This document shows positions 50,466-58,258 of a stretch of 64,000 bases of DNA, piece after piece. Both the position numbers and the translations under genes were made by a program. Within the stretch, counting starts at the first letter, position 1. Every line of letters begins with the position of its first letter. The notes under the pieces were generated by a model, which was given only the letters and a program-made list of their open reading frames with translations, searched no databases and had not been told where the DNA came from. The stretch is taken from the NCBI GenBank assembly GCA_002898375.1, contig BEIN01000001.1, positions 284,729 to 348,728 on the forward strand, in the 5' to 3' direction. The stretch comes from a bacterium HR37 (GTDB lineage Bacteria > Desulfobacterota_D > UBA1144 > Nemesobacterales > CSP1-2).

Positions 50466-51932
50466 CTATTTTCTGGTTAGCTTCGTAAGCTCTACTAACC
50501 TTTTCTTCTTTTCACTCCTTAACCTATTATACTCTTCCTCTTCGATATCTCCGGACTCAAATCTGTTATCAAGCTCTGCAATTTCAAGTATTAGCTTTTG
50601 TCTCTCTTTCTCTGTGTTCTCAGAAGAGACTTTACCTGTGGTATCTTCTCCCCTTTTTCTGTACAGGGAGTATCCCACTCCTATTCCCAACATCACACAG
50701 AAAACCAGAACCGCTATCCATTTAAGAGACCCTGCATCCACGTAAAAATAGGGTCTCTCTATCTTAATCTTAATTCTGGTTCCCGACTTAAGATTAGAGC
50801 CAACCCATTTAAGAAACCTCTTATCTCCAACCTGCACGGTGCCTGCCTCAGAAAGCCCTTCTACCTCTACCCTTTCTCTACCCAGTTCCGGAATTAAAAC
50901 CAGAAAGCTAAGTGTAGGATAATCCATTGTTCTCCCGATAAAGGCTGATCTCCCTTTAAATGGAACGCTGTATACATACACAACCCTTCTTATACCAGGT
51001 TCAAGGCCCTGAGTGTCTATAAATCCCCACTCAGTTCTTACAACCCCCTCAGGCTCTAGACCGTGAAGGAATCTAACCTCACTTGCGTTTCCTGGCAAGC
51101 TAAACCTTAAAACCTCTCTTCTACCATCTTCCAGCTCCCTGTTCCCAATGTAGAAGTAGTTGCTTCCATTATGAAAAGTCAAAAGCTCTGCAACCGATAC
51201 AACCTTATTAGAGACCTCAAGAATCATATGACCCGAGTTTATGCTTATGTCACTATCGCTGCTTGTAGTTTCATACACCGGTAGATCCAGTACCTTTGAA
51301 TTCTCTTCAGGATAAAAAACCATCCTGTCTGTTACATACACCATTCCCTTGTAGTTAATTGATAGAGAATAAGCCCGATTCCAGGGAAGCCCTTTAAAAA
51401 GGAAGTTGCCATTAGCATCGGTTGTGGCTTCTTCTTTATTAACAGGGCGATCCCCCATGTAATATGTAAGAACCACCTTTGTATTCCCCAAAGCACTACC
51501 AGTGGTTTTGTTTACAACCTTTCCCCTGATCTCCCCACTCTCGGCACCTGAAACAGGGGACTTAAAGGATAGTATGTAGTCAGCAATTAATACCGCTTCC
51601 TCAGGGGAAACAGCCATATTTGGCATCGGAGGAAAACCCTCATTTACCGGAATCTTTCCCCTGGAGCTATAGATTTCCTGAGGATTTTCTACCCACTTTA
51701 TTACCTCTTCTCTGCTGTATCTGCTCCCAACCCCCTTTAAATCCGGACCGATAAATATCCCTCTTCCTATAGTATGGCAGTTAGCACATCTGTTCTTTAT
51801 AAAGAGTTCCCTACCGTTTAACGCAGGCTCAAAGGAGCCTTCCTGTGCATAGGTACATAGAGGAAAAGTCTCTATTAAAAACAGAAACGGCATAAAAGAG
51901 ATAAGTATATTAACCAGAAACCTCTTTAGCAT
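50466..51932 (-). CDS. Membrane-anchored cytochrome c with carboxypeptidase-regulatory-like domain
   Basis: From the ATG at 51932 the protein has 488 residues (a GTG two codons upstream is also possible). It has a signal peptide, a class I cytochrome c domain with CANCH at about 49-53 and likely Met ligand in PPMPNM near 103, and a CarboxypepD_reg-like beta-sandwich (about 150-225). A second beta-rich region, a membrane helix (about 405-425) and a charged helical tail follow. It should face the periplasm. The tail segment GDIEEEEYNRLRSEKKK resembles one in the neighbouring CcmI-like protein. It closes the ccm operon; its role in cytochrome assembly or electron transfer is unknown. Confidence 0.75.
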   Translation of the reverse strand: MLKRFLVNILISFMPFLFLIETFPLCTYAQEGSFEPALNGRELFIKNRCANCHTIGRGIFIGPDLKGVGSRYSREEVIKWVENPQEIYSSRGKIPVNEGFPPMPNMAVSPEEAVLIADYILSFKSPVSGAESGEIRGKVVNKTTGSALGNTKVVLTYYMGDRPVNKEEATTDANGNFLFKGLPWNRAYSLSINYKGMVYVTDRMVFYPEENSKVLDLPVYETTSSDSDISINSGHMILEVSNKVVSVAELLTFHNGSNYFYIGNRELEDGRREVLRFSLPGNASEVRFLHGLEPEGVVRTEWGFIDTQGLEPGIRRVVYVYSVPFKGRSAFIGRTMDYPTLSFLVLIPELGRERVEVEGLSEAGTVQVGDKRFLKWVGSNLKSGTRIKIKIERPYFYVDAGSLKWIAVLVFCVMLGIGVGYSLYRKRGEDTTGKVSSENTEKERQKLILEIAELDNRFESGDIEEEEYNRLRSEKKKRLVELTKLTRK

Positions 51933-52419
51933 GCTCACTTAACCTATTCCCACAGAAGGAACAAAATACATCACCTGTCCTAACCTGCTTCCCACAATCT
52001 GGACATTTTAAATCTGAAAACCTGCTTCTGCGCACCCTAAGTATTTCCTCTTCGATCTCATCCACCCCACCTTGTCCTCCAACATCTTTTACCCGATTTC
52101 CTTCTTTATCTTTTTCCCAACCCTGAGCTGTCTCTTCGATCTCCTTTAAGACCCTAGCAGCTCTGATTTTATATTCATTTAGAAGCGTATCATAATCTTC
52201 CTTAGATAGCTTACCCAGTTCATAGTCAAGCTCTATCTCTTTTAAGGCGCTGTAGAGGTTTTCCTTCTCCAGGTGAAGCTCCCTTAGTTTTCTCTCCAAA
52301 GGATTAAGGGAAGGTTCAGGGTCTTCCGTCCAGTTATCATCTTCATACCTCCTGAATAAAGGGAGCAGAATAAGAAAACTGATACACAACACGAGAACAA
52401 GTGTAAATACCTTTTCCAT
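51910..52419 (-). CDS. CcmI-like protein with C-terminal zinc ribbon
   Basis: The 169-residue protein has one N-terminal membrane helix (about 4-22) and a helical segment ALKEIELDYELGKLSKEDY of the kind seen in CcmI. It ends in a zinc ribbon, CPDCGKQVRTGDVFCSFCG. CcmI-type proteins present apocytochromes to the heme ligation complex in the periplasm. Here the soluble part would be cytoplasmic or periplasmic depending on topology, which is not clear. It follows ccmF by 20 bases and overlaps the next gene. Confidence 0.65.
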   Translation of the reverse strand: MEKVFTLVLVLCISFLILLPLFRRYEDDNWTEDPEPSLNPLERKLRELHLEKENLYSALKEIELDYELGKLSKEDYDTLLNEYKIRAARVLKEIEETAQGWEKDKEGNRVKDVGGQGGVDEIEEEILRVRRSRFSDLKCPDCGKQVRTGDVFCSFCGNRLSEHAKEVSG

Positions 52420-52439
52420 ATATTTTCGATCCAGCTAAA

Positions 52440-54446
52440 TCAGATTTTTACAGTTCCGTTTTTTGAAACCTCTACACTGTACCTTACAATCTCCTCTCTT
52501 CTTTCACTCATACGCGGCCAGATGGATATAACCGCTCCAAGAACAACCACCCCACCTCCAGCCCATATCCAGCTTACCATAGGGTTTATAAGAACCCTAA
52601 ATGTTGCCTTCCCTTCTGAATCGAAATCGGTGAGGATAATATAGAGGTCTTCTTTAAAAGTTGAACGAAGTGCTACTTCCGTTTCCTGGTTAATCTCTCT
52701 GTTTCCCTCAAACCTATATACGTTTTTCTCAGGTGCCATCTCGTCTATTTTCTTATCAGAGTTATAAACGGTAATCCTTGCAGCAGTTACATGTTTTGAT
52801 CTGGTCGTATACTGGTTAAGCCCTTCAAACCTCAAAGTGTAGTTACCCACACTCATTGACTCACCAGCTCTAAGGGTTGCTTCCTTTTGAACAACAAAAG
52901 AGGAGGATGCAGTTATCCCTATAACTATCAAAACCACACCAAGGTGAACTATGTATCCACCGTATCTTCTGCGGTTCTTTGAAACCATCTTTACAAGAGA
53001 TACCAAAGGGTTTTCCCCTCTTCTAACACGCACCCTAACCCCTCTTATAAACTCCAAGAAAACAGTTGCAACTACAAACGCACACAAGCCAAATGACAGA
53101 AGAGGAGTTATCTCTCTTATTCCTCCAATAAACAAAGCTAGCATCACCAGAATACAGAGAACCACAGGATAGGAAAAGTTACGAATCAGGTTCTCTTTTG
53201 AAGCCTTTCTCCAGGATATAAGCGGACCAACTCCCATAAGAAGTATCAATATAAGCCCTATTGGAACATTTACCCTGTTAAAATAGGGTGGGCCAACGAG
53301 AATCTTTTCCCCTCTAACAACCTCTGAAACTATAGGAAAGATGGTTCCAAGAAACACCGAAAAAGCGGCACCGAGAAAAACAATGTTGTTAAAGAGAAAG
53401 GCACTTTCCCTTGAGAGAATGGAGTCAAAACGATTTTCACTCCTTAGGGAATCAAGCCTTAAAACAAACATCAGAAAGGAAAAAACCAGTACAAAGCCGA
53501 TAAACACAAGAAAATAAGGACCAATATCAGACTGTGCAAAAGAGTGGACAGAAGATACTATTCCGCTCCTTGTTATAAAAGTTCCAAAGAGCGCAAAGAA
53601 AAACGTAATTATAATAAGGAAAACGTTCCACTTCTTTAGCATCCCCTTTTTCTCCTGAATCATAACAGAGTGAAGAAAAGCGGTAGCGGTAAGCCATGGC
53701 ATAAAGGCAGCATTTTCAACAGGGTCCCATGCCCAGTATCCACCCCATCCAAGCTCCAGGTAAGCCCACCTTGCTCCCAGTATAAGACCGATACCAAGAA
53801 AGGTCCAGGAAAGGATAGTCCACTTTCTAGACCCCTTAATCCACTCATCCCCCATACTGCCGCTAAGAAGAGCTCCCATGGCAAATGCATACGGAACAGT
53901 AATACCCACGTACCCAAGATATAGAGAAAGGGGATGTATGGCCATATAGGGATTCTGAAGCAGAGGGTTAAGCCCTCTTCCATCTTCCAGAGCAAAGGGA
54001 AGCCTCTCAAAAGGACTTTCAACAAAGGCTAGCAGATACACAAAAAAAGAAGAAACAACCGCAATTGTTCCCAGTATATAGGGCATAAGCAATCTATCTT
54101 TTTTCCTGTGGTAAACAACAACAAGCGCCATGTAGATGGATAGAATCCAGGCCCAGAGAAGAAGGGAACCTGCCTGTCCAGCCCAGAAAGCTGTAATCGT
54201 ATAAAACGTTGAGAGGTCCCTGCTTGTGTTAGAGGCAACGTACTTTAAACTAAAGTCTCGTGTAAGAAGCGCATAGACCAAAGCAGATGAGGAAACGGTA
54301 AGCAAAAAAACTACACCAAAGGCTCCATTTTCAGCGCTTCTTACAAACTCCCTTCTTCCAGTTCTTGCTCCTATAAAGGAAGCAACTGCTACATAAACGG
54401 AAACAAAGAAGGCAAGGGTAATAGAGACAGCTCCAATCTCTACCAT
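52440..54446 (-). CDS. ccmF: Cytochrome c maturation heme lyase CcmF
   Basis: The 668-residue multi-helix membrane protein has the WWD heme-handling motif WGGYWAWDPVENAAFMPWL near residue 235. Conserved segments include LLWAWILSIYMALVV and ITRSGIVSSVHSFAQS. It attaches heme to CxxCH apocytochromes after delivery by CcmE. It starts one base after the ccmE stop. It is essentially full length for the family. Confidence 0.95.
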   Translation of the reverse strand: MVEIGAVSITLAFFVSVYVAVASFIGARTGRREFVRSAENGAFGVVFLLTVSSSALVYALLTRDFSLKYVASNTSRDLSTFYTITAFWAGQAGSLLLWAWILSIYMALVVVYHRKKDRLLMPYILGTIAVVSSFFVYLLAFVESPFERLPFALEDGRGLNPLLQNPYMAIHPLSLYLGYVGITVPYAFAMGALLSGSMGDEWIKGSRKWTILSWTFLGIGLILGARWAYLELGWGGYWAWDPVENAAFMPWLTATAFLHSVMIQEKKGMLKKWNVFLIIITFFFALFGTFITRSGIVSSVHSFAQSDIGPYFLVFIGFVLVFSFLMFVLRLDSLRSENRFDSILSRESAFLFNNIVFLGAAFSVFLGTIFPIVSEVVRGEKILVGPPYFNRVNVPIGLILILLMGVGPLISWRKASKENLIRNFSYPVVLCILVMLALFIGGIREITPLLSFGLCAFVVATVFLEFIRGVRVRVRRGENPLVSLVKMVSKNRRRYGGYIVHLGVVLIVIGITASSSFVVQKEATLRAGESMSVGNYTLRFEGLNQYTTRSKHVTAARITVYNSDKKIDEMAPEKNVYRFEGNREINQETEVALRSTFKEDLYIILTDFDSEGKATFRVLINPMVSWIWAGGGVVVLGAVISIWPRMSERREEIVRYSVEVSKNGTVKI

Positions 54447-54447
54447 A

Positions 54448-54861
54448 TCAGGTATTCTCCTTCTTATTCTTTAGCAACTCATCTGCACTTTCATACTTAG
54501 TTGGGCACTTAGCCAGAAGCACGTTTGCAAAGAATACGTTTTCCGGAGAGTACTTCCCCTCTACTATTGCCTCTACCCCATCCCTAAAGATATCTGGAAC
54601 CACACCCTTATATCTTACCTCTATGGTCTCATTCCCATCAGATATTCTAAACCTAAGCCCGCCATCTTCTTCCTTCTTTATAGAACCGGGAACTACCTTG
54701 CCAGAAACCCTTACTTTTTCCCTGTAAACAGAGGGCATCCTCTCCTTTAGCTCAGTTACCGTAAGATAGTAAACCTTTGCCTCCTTTACCCCCCCATACA
54801 CAAGATATGAAAAAACGAGAAGAACAATGCCGATTGCTATGGCTATCTTTCTGTTTTTCAT
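54448..54861 (-). CDS. ccmE: Cytochrome c maturation heme chaperone CcmE, CxxxY variant
   Basis: The 137-residue protein has one N-terminal membrane helix and the OB-fold with VSGKVVPGSIKKEEDG and VRYKGVVPDIFRDG. The heme-attachment site reads AKC119-PTK-Y123, that is CxxxY in place of the usual HxxxY. Such Cys-type CcmE proteins occur in archaea and Desulfovibrio-like bacteria and define the System I* variant. It overlaps ccmD by 4 bases (ATGA) and precedes ccmF by one base. Confidence 0.95.
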   Translation of the reverse strand: MKNRKIAIAIGIVLLVFSYLVYGGVKEAKVYYLTVTELKERMPSVYREKVRVSGKVVPGSIKKEEDGGLRFRISDGNETIEVRYKGVVPDIFRDGVEAIVEGKYSPENVFFANVLLAKCPTKYESADELLKNKKENT

Positions 54862-55007
54862 TCCTTCTCATACCTCCTCTCTTCTTCGAGAGACCTCTTA
54901 AGGACAACCAATTCCCTTCTTAGGTTCTTAACCTTTCTTATCAGGCCATACACGTATGCAAAAAGACCAATCCAACATACCACATGAGCCCAAAAGAGAT
55001 AACTCAA
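54858..55007 (-). CDS. ccmD: Small CcmD-like membrane protein
   Basis: A 49-residue frame fills the gap between ccmC and ccmE exactly. It starts at TTG 55007, 7 bases from an AAGGGGG ribosome site inside the ccmC end, and its TGA overlaps the ccmE ATG. The protein has one membrane helix (YLFWAHVVCWIGLFAYVYGL) and then a basic, coiled-coil-prone tail (RKVKNLRRELVVLKRSLEEE). This size, topology and position are those of CcmD, which links CcmC to the CcmAB ABC transporter. Sequence conservation in CcmD is low, so the call rests on context. Confidence 0.85.
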   Translation of the reverse strand: MSYLFWAHVVCWIGLFAYVYGLIRKVKNLRRELVVLKRSLEEERRYEKE

Positions 55008-55009
55008 TA

Positions 55010-55675
55010 TCAGACCCCCTTCTTTAAGAATAGAATCTCATCCTTTATGTTTTCGACCTCAAGCCTTCCCTTAAGCAAAAGGAAAAACAAAAGCGTAAAG
55101 GTAATTATATTGATTAAAAGAGCAACCATCATATCAGGAGCAATTCCCCCTCCCCTCCCTCCAAAAACCACAGGGGAAATCCCCCTCATAAGCCTTGCAG
55201 ATGCGTATACCAAAGGAAGATCAAGAAATGCTATTATTGCAAAAACGGCTGCAAACTTTGCCCTTTTAACCTCGTTTCCGATGGTAGAGCGAAGTATAAG
55301 ATAAACAACATATAAGACCCAGAGGATAAAGGTGGTTGTAAGCTGTGGGTCCCATGTCCACCAGGTTCCCCATATGGGCTTAGCCCATATGCTTCCTGTT
55401 ATAATGGTAAGTGTTAAAAATAAAACCCCTATCTCAGCGGATGAGTAAGCAAGAATATCCCAGACCCGCTTCTCCGTTCGCAGGTACTGAATGCTTGCAA
55501 CAAACACAACCAGAAAAGCCAAAGTAGCAGCCCATACTGTGCCCATATGGAAGTAAAAAATCCTCTGAATGTCACCCATCACCTTTTCGGTTGGGGCGTA
55601 TATAAAGGCGGAATAAAGGGAGGCAAGCATACCGATAAATGTCAAACCAAAGAGAAACTTCATTCCTTTAGACAC
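55010..55675 (-). CDS. ccmC: Cytochrome c maturation heme handling protein CcmC
   Basis: The 221-residue protein has six membrane helices and the WWD motif WGTWWTWDPQLT near residue 103. Histidines in YFHMGTVW and elsewhere fit CcmC. It loads heme onto CcmE. The GTG at 55675 is preferred because GAGGTG lies 8 bases upstream, whereas the ATG four codons later abuts a purine run. It begins the ccm operon behind its own promoter. Confidence 0.94.
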   Translation of the reverse strand: MSKGMKFLFGLTFIGMLASLYSAFIYAPTEKVMGDIQRIFYFHMGTVWAATLAFLVVFVASIQYLRTEKRVWDILAYSSAEIGVLFLTLTIITGSIWAKPIWGTWWTWDPQLTTTFILWVLYVVYLILRSTIGNEVKRAKFAAVFAIIAFLDLPLVYASARLMRGISPVVFGGRGGGIAPDMMVALLINIITFTLLFFLLLKGRLEVENIKDEILFLKKGV

Positions 55676-55717
55676 ACCAAATACACCTCAGAAAGATTGA
55701 TTGCAGATAACACAAAG

Positions 55718-55746
55718 ATTATATCGAACGAAACCCAAAATTACAA
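55718..55746 (-). promoter_or_regulatory. Sigma70-type promoter for the ccm operon
   Basis: On the minus strand TTGTAA (55741-55746) and a perfect TATAAT (55718-55723) are separated by 17 bases in the 78-base gap before ccmC. The leader is about 36 bases. It divides the cytochrome conduit genes from the maturation genes into two transcription units. Confidence 0.65.
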
Positions 55747-55753
55747 AAACCCC

Positions 55754-55963
55754 CTAGATTACCCCACGCGCCCTAAGATCCCGGATTACCACAAAGATAT
55801 AGAGGATAAAGGAAAAAGCAATTAAGATTCCACCAAATGTAATGGAAACCACAAGTGTAATAGGGGTCAATTTAAAAATAGCCACCATTATTAAAACCAA
55901 CCCCAAGATATTAAGGATGCAGGCAAACCTTATAAGTCCTTCACCTCCATTGCCCTTACTCAT
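55754..55963 (-). CDS. Small two-helix membrane protein in the cytochrome operon
   Basis: From the ATG at 55963 the protein has 69 residues with two hydrophobic segments (about 12-30 and 34-58) and a short basic end. It overlaps the NapC-like gene by 8 bases, with AGGAGG upstream. I do not recognise the family. Its location suggests a membrane partner of the quinol-side cytochrome. Confidence 0.65.
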   Translation of the reverse strand: MSKGNGGEGLIRFACILNILGLVLIMVAIFKLTPITLVVSITFGGILIAFSFILYIFVVIRDLRARGVI

Positions 55964-56618
55964 TAACTTTCCATGCCTCCTTTGGATGCGGTGAAACATG
56001 ACAGTCCGCTCCAAAACAGGACTGTTTATTCGCCTCTAAATCTTTAAGATACTCCTTGTGCTCATCAACGTCTTGAAAGGATCTAACAGGGCCATGACAA
56101 TGAAGACATACCTGGTTGTTATAAGTACCCCTTAATTTAATAGGTGTTTCATAACCCACTATGTAATATGACCATATATGCCTAATTCCCGAAAACTTTG
56201 CAGCTAAGTTTCCAAAGATACCGTATTCACTGTGGCACTGAAAACACTGATTATCCGCTATCCAGCGATACTGATAATGAAGGGCTGCAATCGTTTCACT
56301 ATCAGGGTCTATAAGATCGCTAACATAGCCATTCATTACATGACACGAGTTACAGAAGCTAACCGTTTTAGACTCCTCAAATGCAACACCAAAGTACACC
56401 AAGTATGCGATCGGAGAGAAAAGTACAAGGGCTATTAAAAGCAACCACTTTGAGGTTGAATCATCAACAATGCGTCTACCTCTTCTAAGGAAAAGCACAT
56501 AGGCTATAAGAGCTATGGTTAAGGCACATAAAACGATAATCATCCAGTTTATAAACCCAATACTGGCACCCGGTTCCTGTAGCTGCCCCAACCCCTGAGC
56601 AAGCACAGATTGAGGCAA
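55956..56618 (-). CDS. NapC/NrfH-like tetraheme membrane cytochrome c
   Basis: The TTG at 56618 is favoured as start, 7 bases from GGAGG and just after the previous stop; an ATG at 56639 would overlap that gene. The 220-residue protein has two membrane helices (about 22-44 and 58-78). It has three CxxCH sites (CNSCH, CFQCH, CLHCH) and a fourth heme site of the rarer CX4CH type (CFGADCH). The SFCNSCHVM segment matches NapC/NrfH/CymA quinol dehydrogenases. It should move electrons from membrane quinol to periplasmic cytochromes. Confidence 0.82.
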   Translation of the reverse strand: MPQSVLAQGLGQLQEPGASIGFINWMIIVLCALTIALIAYVLFLRRGRRIVDDSTSKWLLLIALVLFSPIAYLVYFGVAFEESKTVSFCNSCHVMNGYVSDLIDPDSETIAALHYQYRWIADNQCFQCHSEYGIFGNLAAKFSGIRHIWSYYIVGYETPIKLRGTYNNQVCLHCHGPVRSFQDVDEHKEYLKDLEANKQSCFGADCHVSPHPKEAWKVNE

Positions 56619-56620
56619 CC

Positions 56621-57106
56621 CTACTCCTCCTTTAAGCATGACTTAAAGTCCTTATCCTGCTCCTTTTCATACTTCAAACTGGTTAGATACGCTATGAGCG
56701 CCTCAAATTCCTCATTCGTTCCCTTAAACCTCTTTCTGTATTTCTTTTTTGCTTTTCTAGCACACTCAGGCTCATCCTTAAAGTACTTTCTTGGATCCTT
56801 AAGGAAAACCATAAGCCACTTTGCATCTCTTGTCTTACCAATATCTGAGAGGTCACCACCAGATTTCTGGTCTTCTTCTTCCTCCTCTTCACCAGCTTTG
56901 ATCTCTATACCCTTTGCCCTAGCAAATTCCTCTTTCTCTCTTTCGATTTCCTTTGCCTCAGCATTTACCGTATGGCAGGTATAACACCTCTTCTCTATAA
57001 AGACCTTACGCCCTTTTGTTATCAAATCCGCATCCTGCCCAAAGACCTTCCCTCCTGAAACAAGGATTGTAACTAGTAGGAAAACAACCCAAAGAATTTG
57101 TCCCAT
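56621..57106 (-). CDS. Monoheme cytochrome c with acidic insert
   Basis: The 161-residue protein has a signal peptide (to about VFG), one heme site CYTCH at 41-45 and a very acidic stretch of seven or so Glu near residue 75. The C-terminal part (WLMVFLKDPRKYF, FEALIAYLTSLK) resembles class I cytochrome c ends and may supply the Met ligand. It should be a soluble periplasmic carrier between the membrane cytochrome and the multiheme proteins. It overlaps the tetraheme gene by 34 bases. Confidence 0.78.
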   Translation of the reverse strand: MGQILWVVFLLVTILVSGGKVFGQDADLITKGRKVFIEKRCYTCHTVNAEAKEIEREKEEFARAKGIEIKAGEEEEEEDQKSGGDLSDIGKTRDAKWLMVFLKDPRKYFKDEPECARKAKKKYRKRFKGTNEEFEALIAYLTSLKYEKEQDKDFKSCLKEE

Positions 57107-57648
57107 GTTATATACCTCCTCCAGTTAGCTTTATCCACGGTTTCATGACAGGTAATACAGAGCTTGTTACCACTAACAGGTAATCTTAGATAAACTTCTT
57201 TCTTAGCTTTTGATTTAACCTCCACATTAATCCTTTCCCTAATATCAGGAAGCACAACAAGCCTTACAAACATCCTGTTCCTTTCATCAACATCCGCTTC
57301 GTAAACCATCCTGTCCTTTATAACTCCCCTTGGATGAGGATCATGACAGGTAAAGCATGCAATCTTTCCGTTCTCATCCCCGGGAAGGGGGTTTGCATCC
57401 TTTCCCTCGTGTTCCTTTACCCCCGCGTGTTCGAGCTCTTCATGACAGCCAAGACAATTCTCTGAGGGAAGATCAACCAAGAAGTACGTGGGGCTTTTCT
57501 CACCCTCTTTGGGAACCTTTGTATGACAATCCAGACACACAAACTGATCCTCTATCATCTCCTTATGGGGATTTTCCTCATCCTGGGCAAGAGACCCAGG
57601 TGAGATTAGAACAATAACAAAAAATACCACAAACAATCTACCTTTCAT
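57073..57648 (-). CDS. Periplasmic tetraheme cytochrome c
   Basis: The 191-residue protein has a signal peptide ending SLAQ and four CxxCH sites (CLDCH, CLGCH, CFTCH, CITCH). The first three are closely spaced, as in cytochrome c7/NapB-like or doubled-CxxCH proteins. A stretch with few hemes (about 105-160) may be a beta-domain. The ATG at 57648 lies just after GAGGGTGG and is preferred over a GTG two codons upstream. It overlaps the heptaheme gene by 11 bases. Confidence 0.8.
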   Translation of the reverse strand: MKGRLFVVFFVIVLISPGSLAQDEENPHKEMIEDQFVCLDCHTKVPKEGEKSPTYFLVDLPSENCLGCHEELEHAGVKEHEGKDANPLPGDENGKIACFTCHDPHPRGVIKDRMVYEADVDERNRMFVRLVVLPDIRERINVEVKSKAKKEVYLRLPVSGNKLCITCHETVDKANWRRYITWDKFFGLFSY

Positions 57649-58258
57649 ATCCACCCTCTAGATGACACTTTTCACAGAAAGACCTAAGTTCATGACAGTT
57701 TCCACAACTCCTTGGATCCGCTCTTGCCTCGATTCCATGGATAAACCTAAAGTTTCTGTCATGAAAGCGCCTTGTAGGAAGGTCCCTTCTCTTGTGACAA
57801 TCCTCACAAAACCTAGGGCTGTGACAGCTCTCACAGTCCTCTACATTCGCTTTGGAATAAACTGCGTGCTTTGCCATCCAATCGAAGTTATGATTTGCTG
57901 GCTGAACCTCCCGTACGTTAAAGTGGCAGATACTGCACCTCTCGGGAGCTATGTTACCCCGCTTGGGGTTGAAATGACAAAAATGACATGTCTCTTTTCC
58001 CGGAAAGAAAGAAGCTTCAGAGATCTTTATCATCCTCTCTTCCTCTGCTTCCTCAATACCTACCTCCATAGGGTGGCAGACAAAACAGCCAAAGCCCTCT
58101 TTTTCAAACACTTCCCTATGCACCTCGTGAGAAAAGGTATCTTGAATCCTCTGCGGTCTGTTTGCCTTCCATCCCCACCCCACCTCTCTATCCTGGGAGA
58201 GGCATCCGTATAGAACGACCCCAAAGAGAACAAGGATACAGAGACTAAGCGATCTCAT
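57638..58258 (-). CDS. Heptaheme cytochrome c lipoprotein
   Basis: The 206-residue protein has a lipobox with Cys19 (VVLYGC) and seven CxxCH sites, at about 58, 91, 108, 142, 151, 185 and 195. One site is CHFCH. The dense heme packing and lipid anchor suggest a periplasmic-side outer-membrane wire. It overlaps the porin gene by 4 bases (ATGA), and tight coupling to a porin is typical of porin-cytochrome conduits. It could take the place of MtrA or the Geobacter octaheme Oma proteins, although it is smaller. Confidence 0.83.
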   Translation of the reverse strand: MRSLSLCILVLFGVVLYGCLSQDREVGWGWKANRPQRIQDTFSHEVHREVFEKEGFGCFVCHPMEVGIEEAEEERMIKISEASFFPGKETCHFCHFNPKRGNIAPERCSICHFNVREVQPANHNFDWMAKHAVYSKANVEDCESCHSPRFCEDCHKRRDLPTRRFHDRNFRFIHGIEARADPRSCGNCHELRSFCEKCHLEGGYER

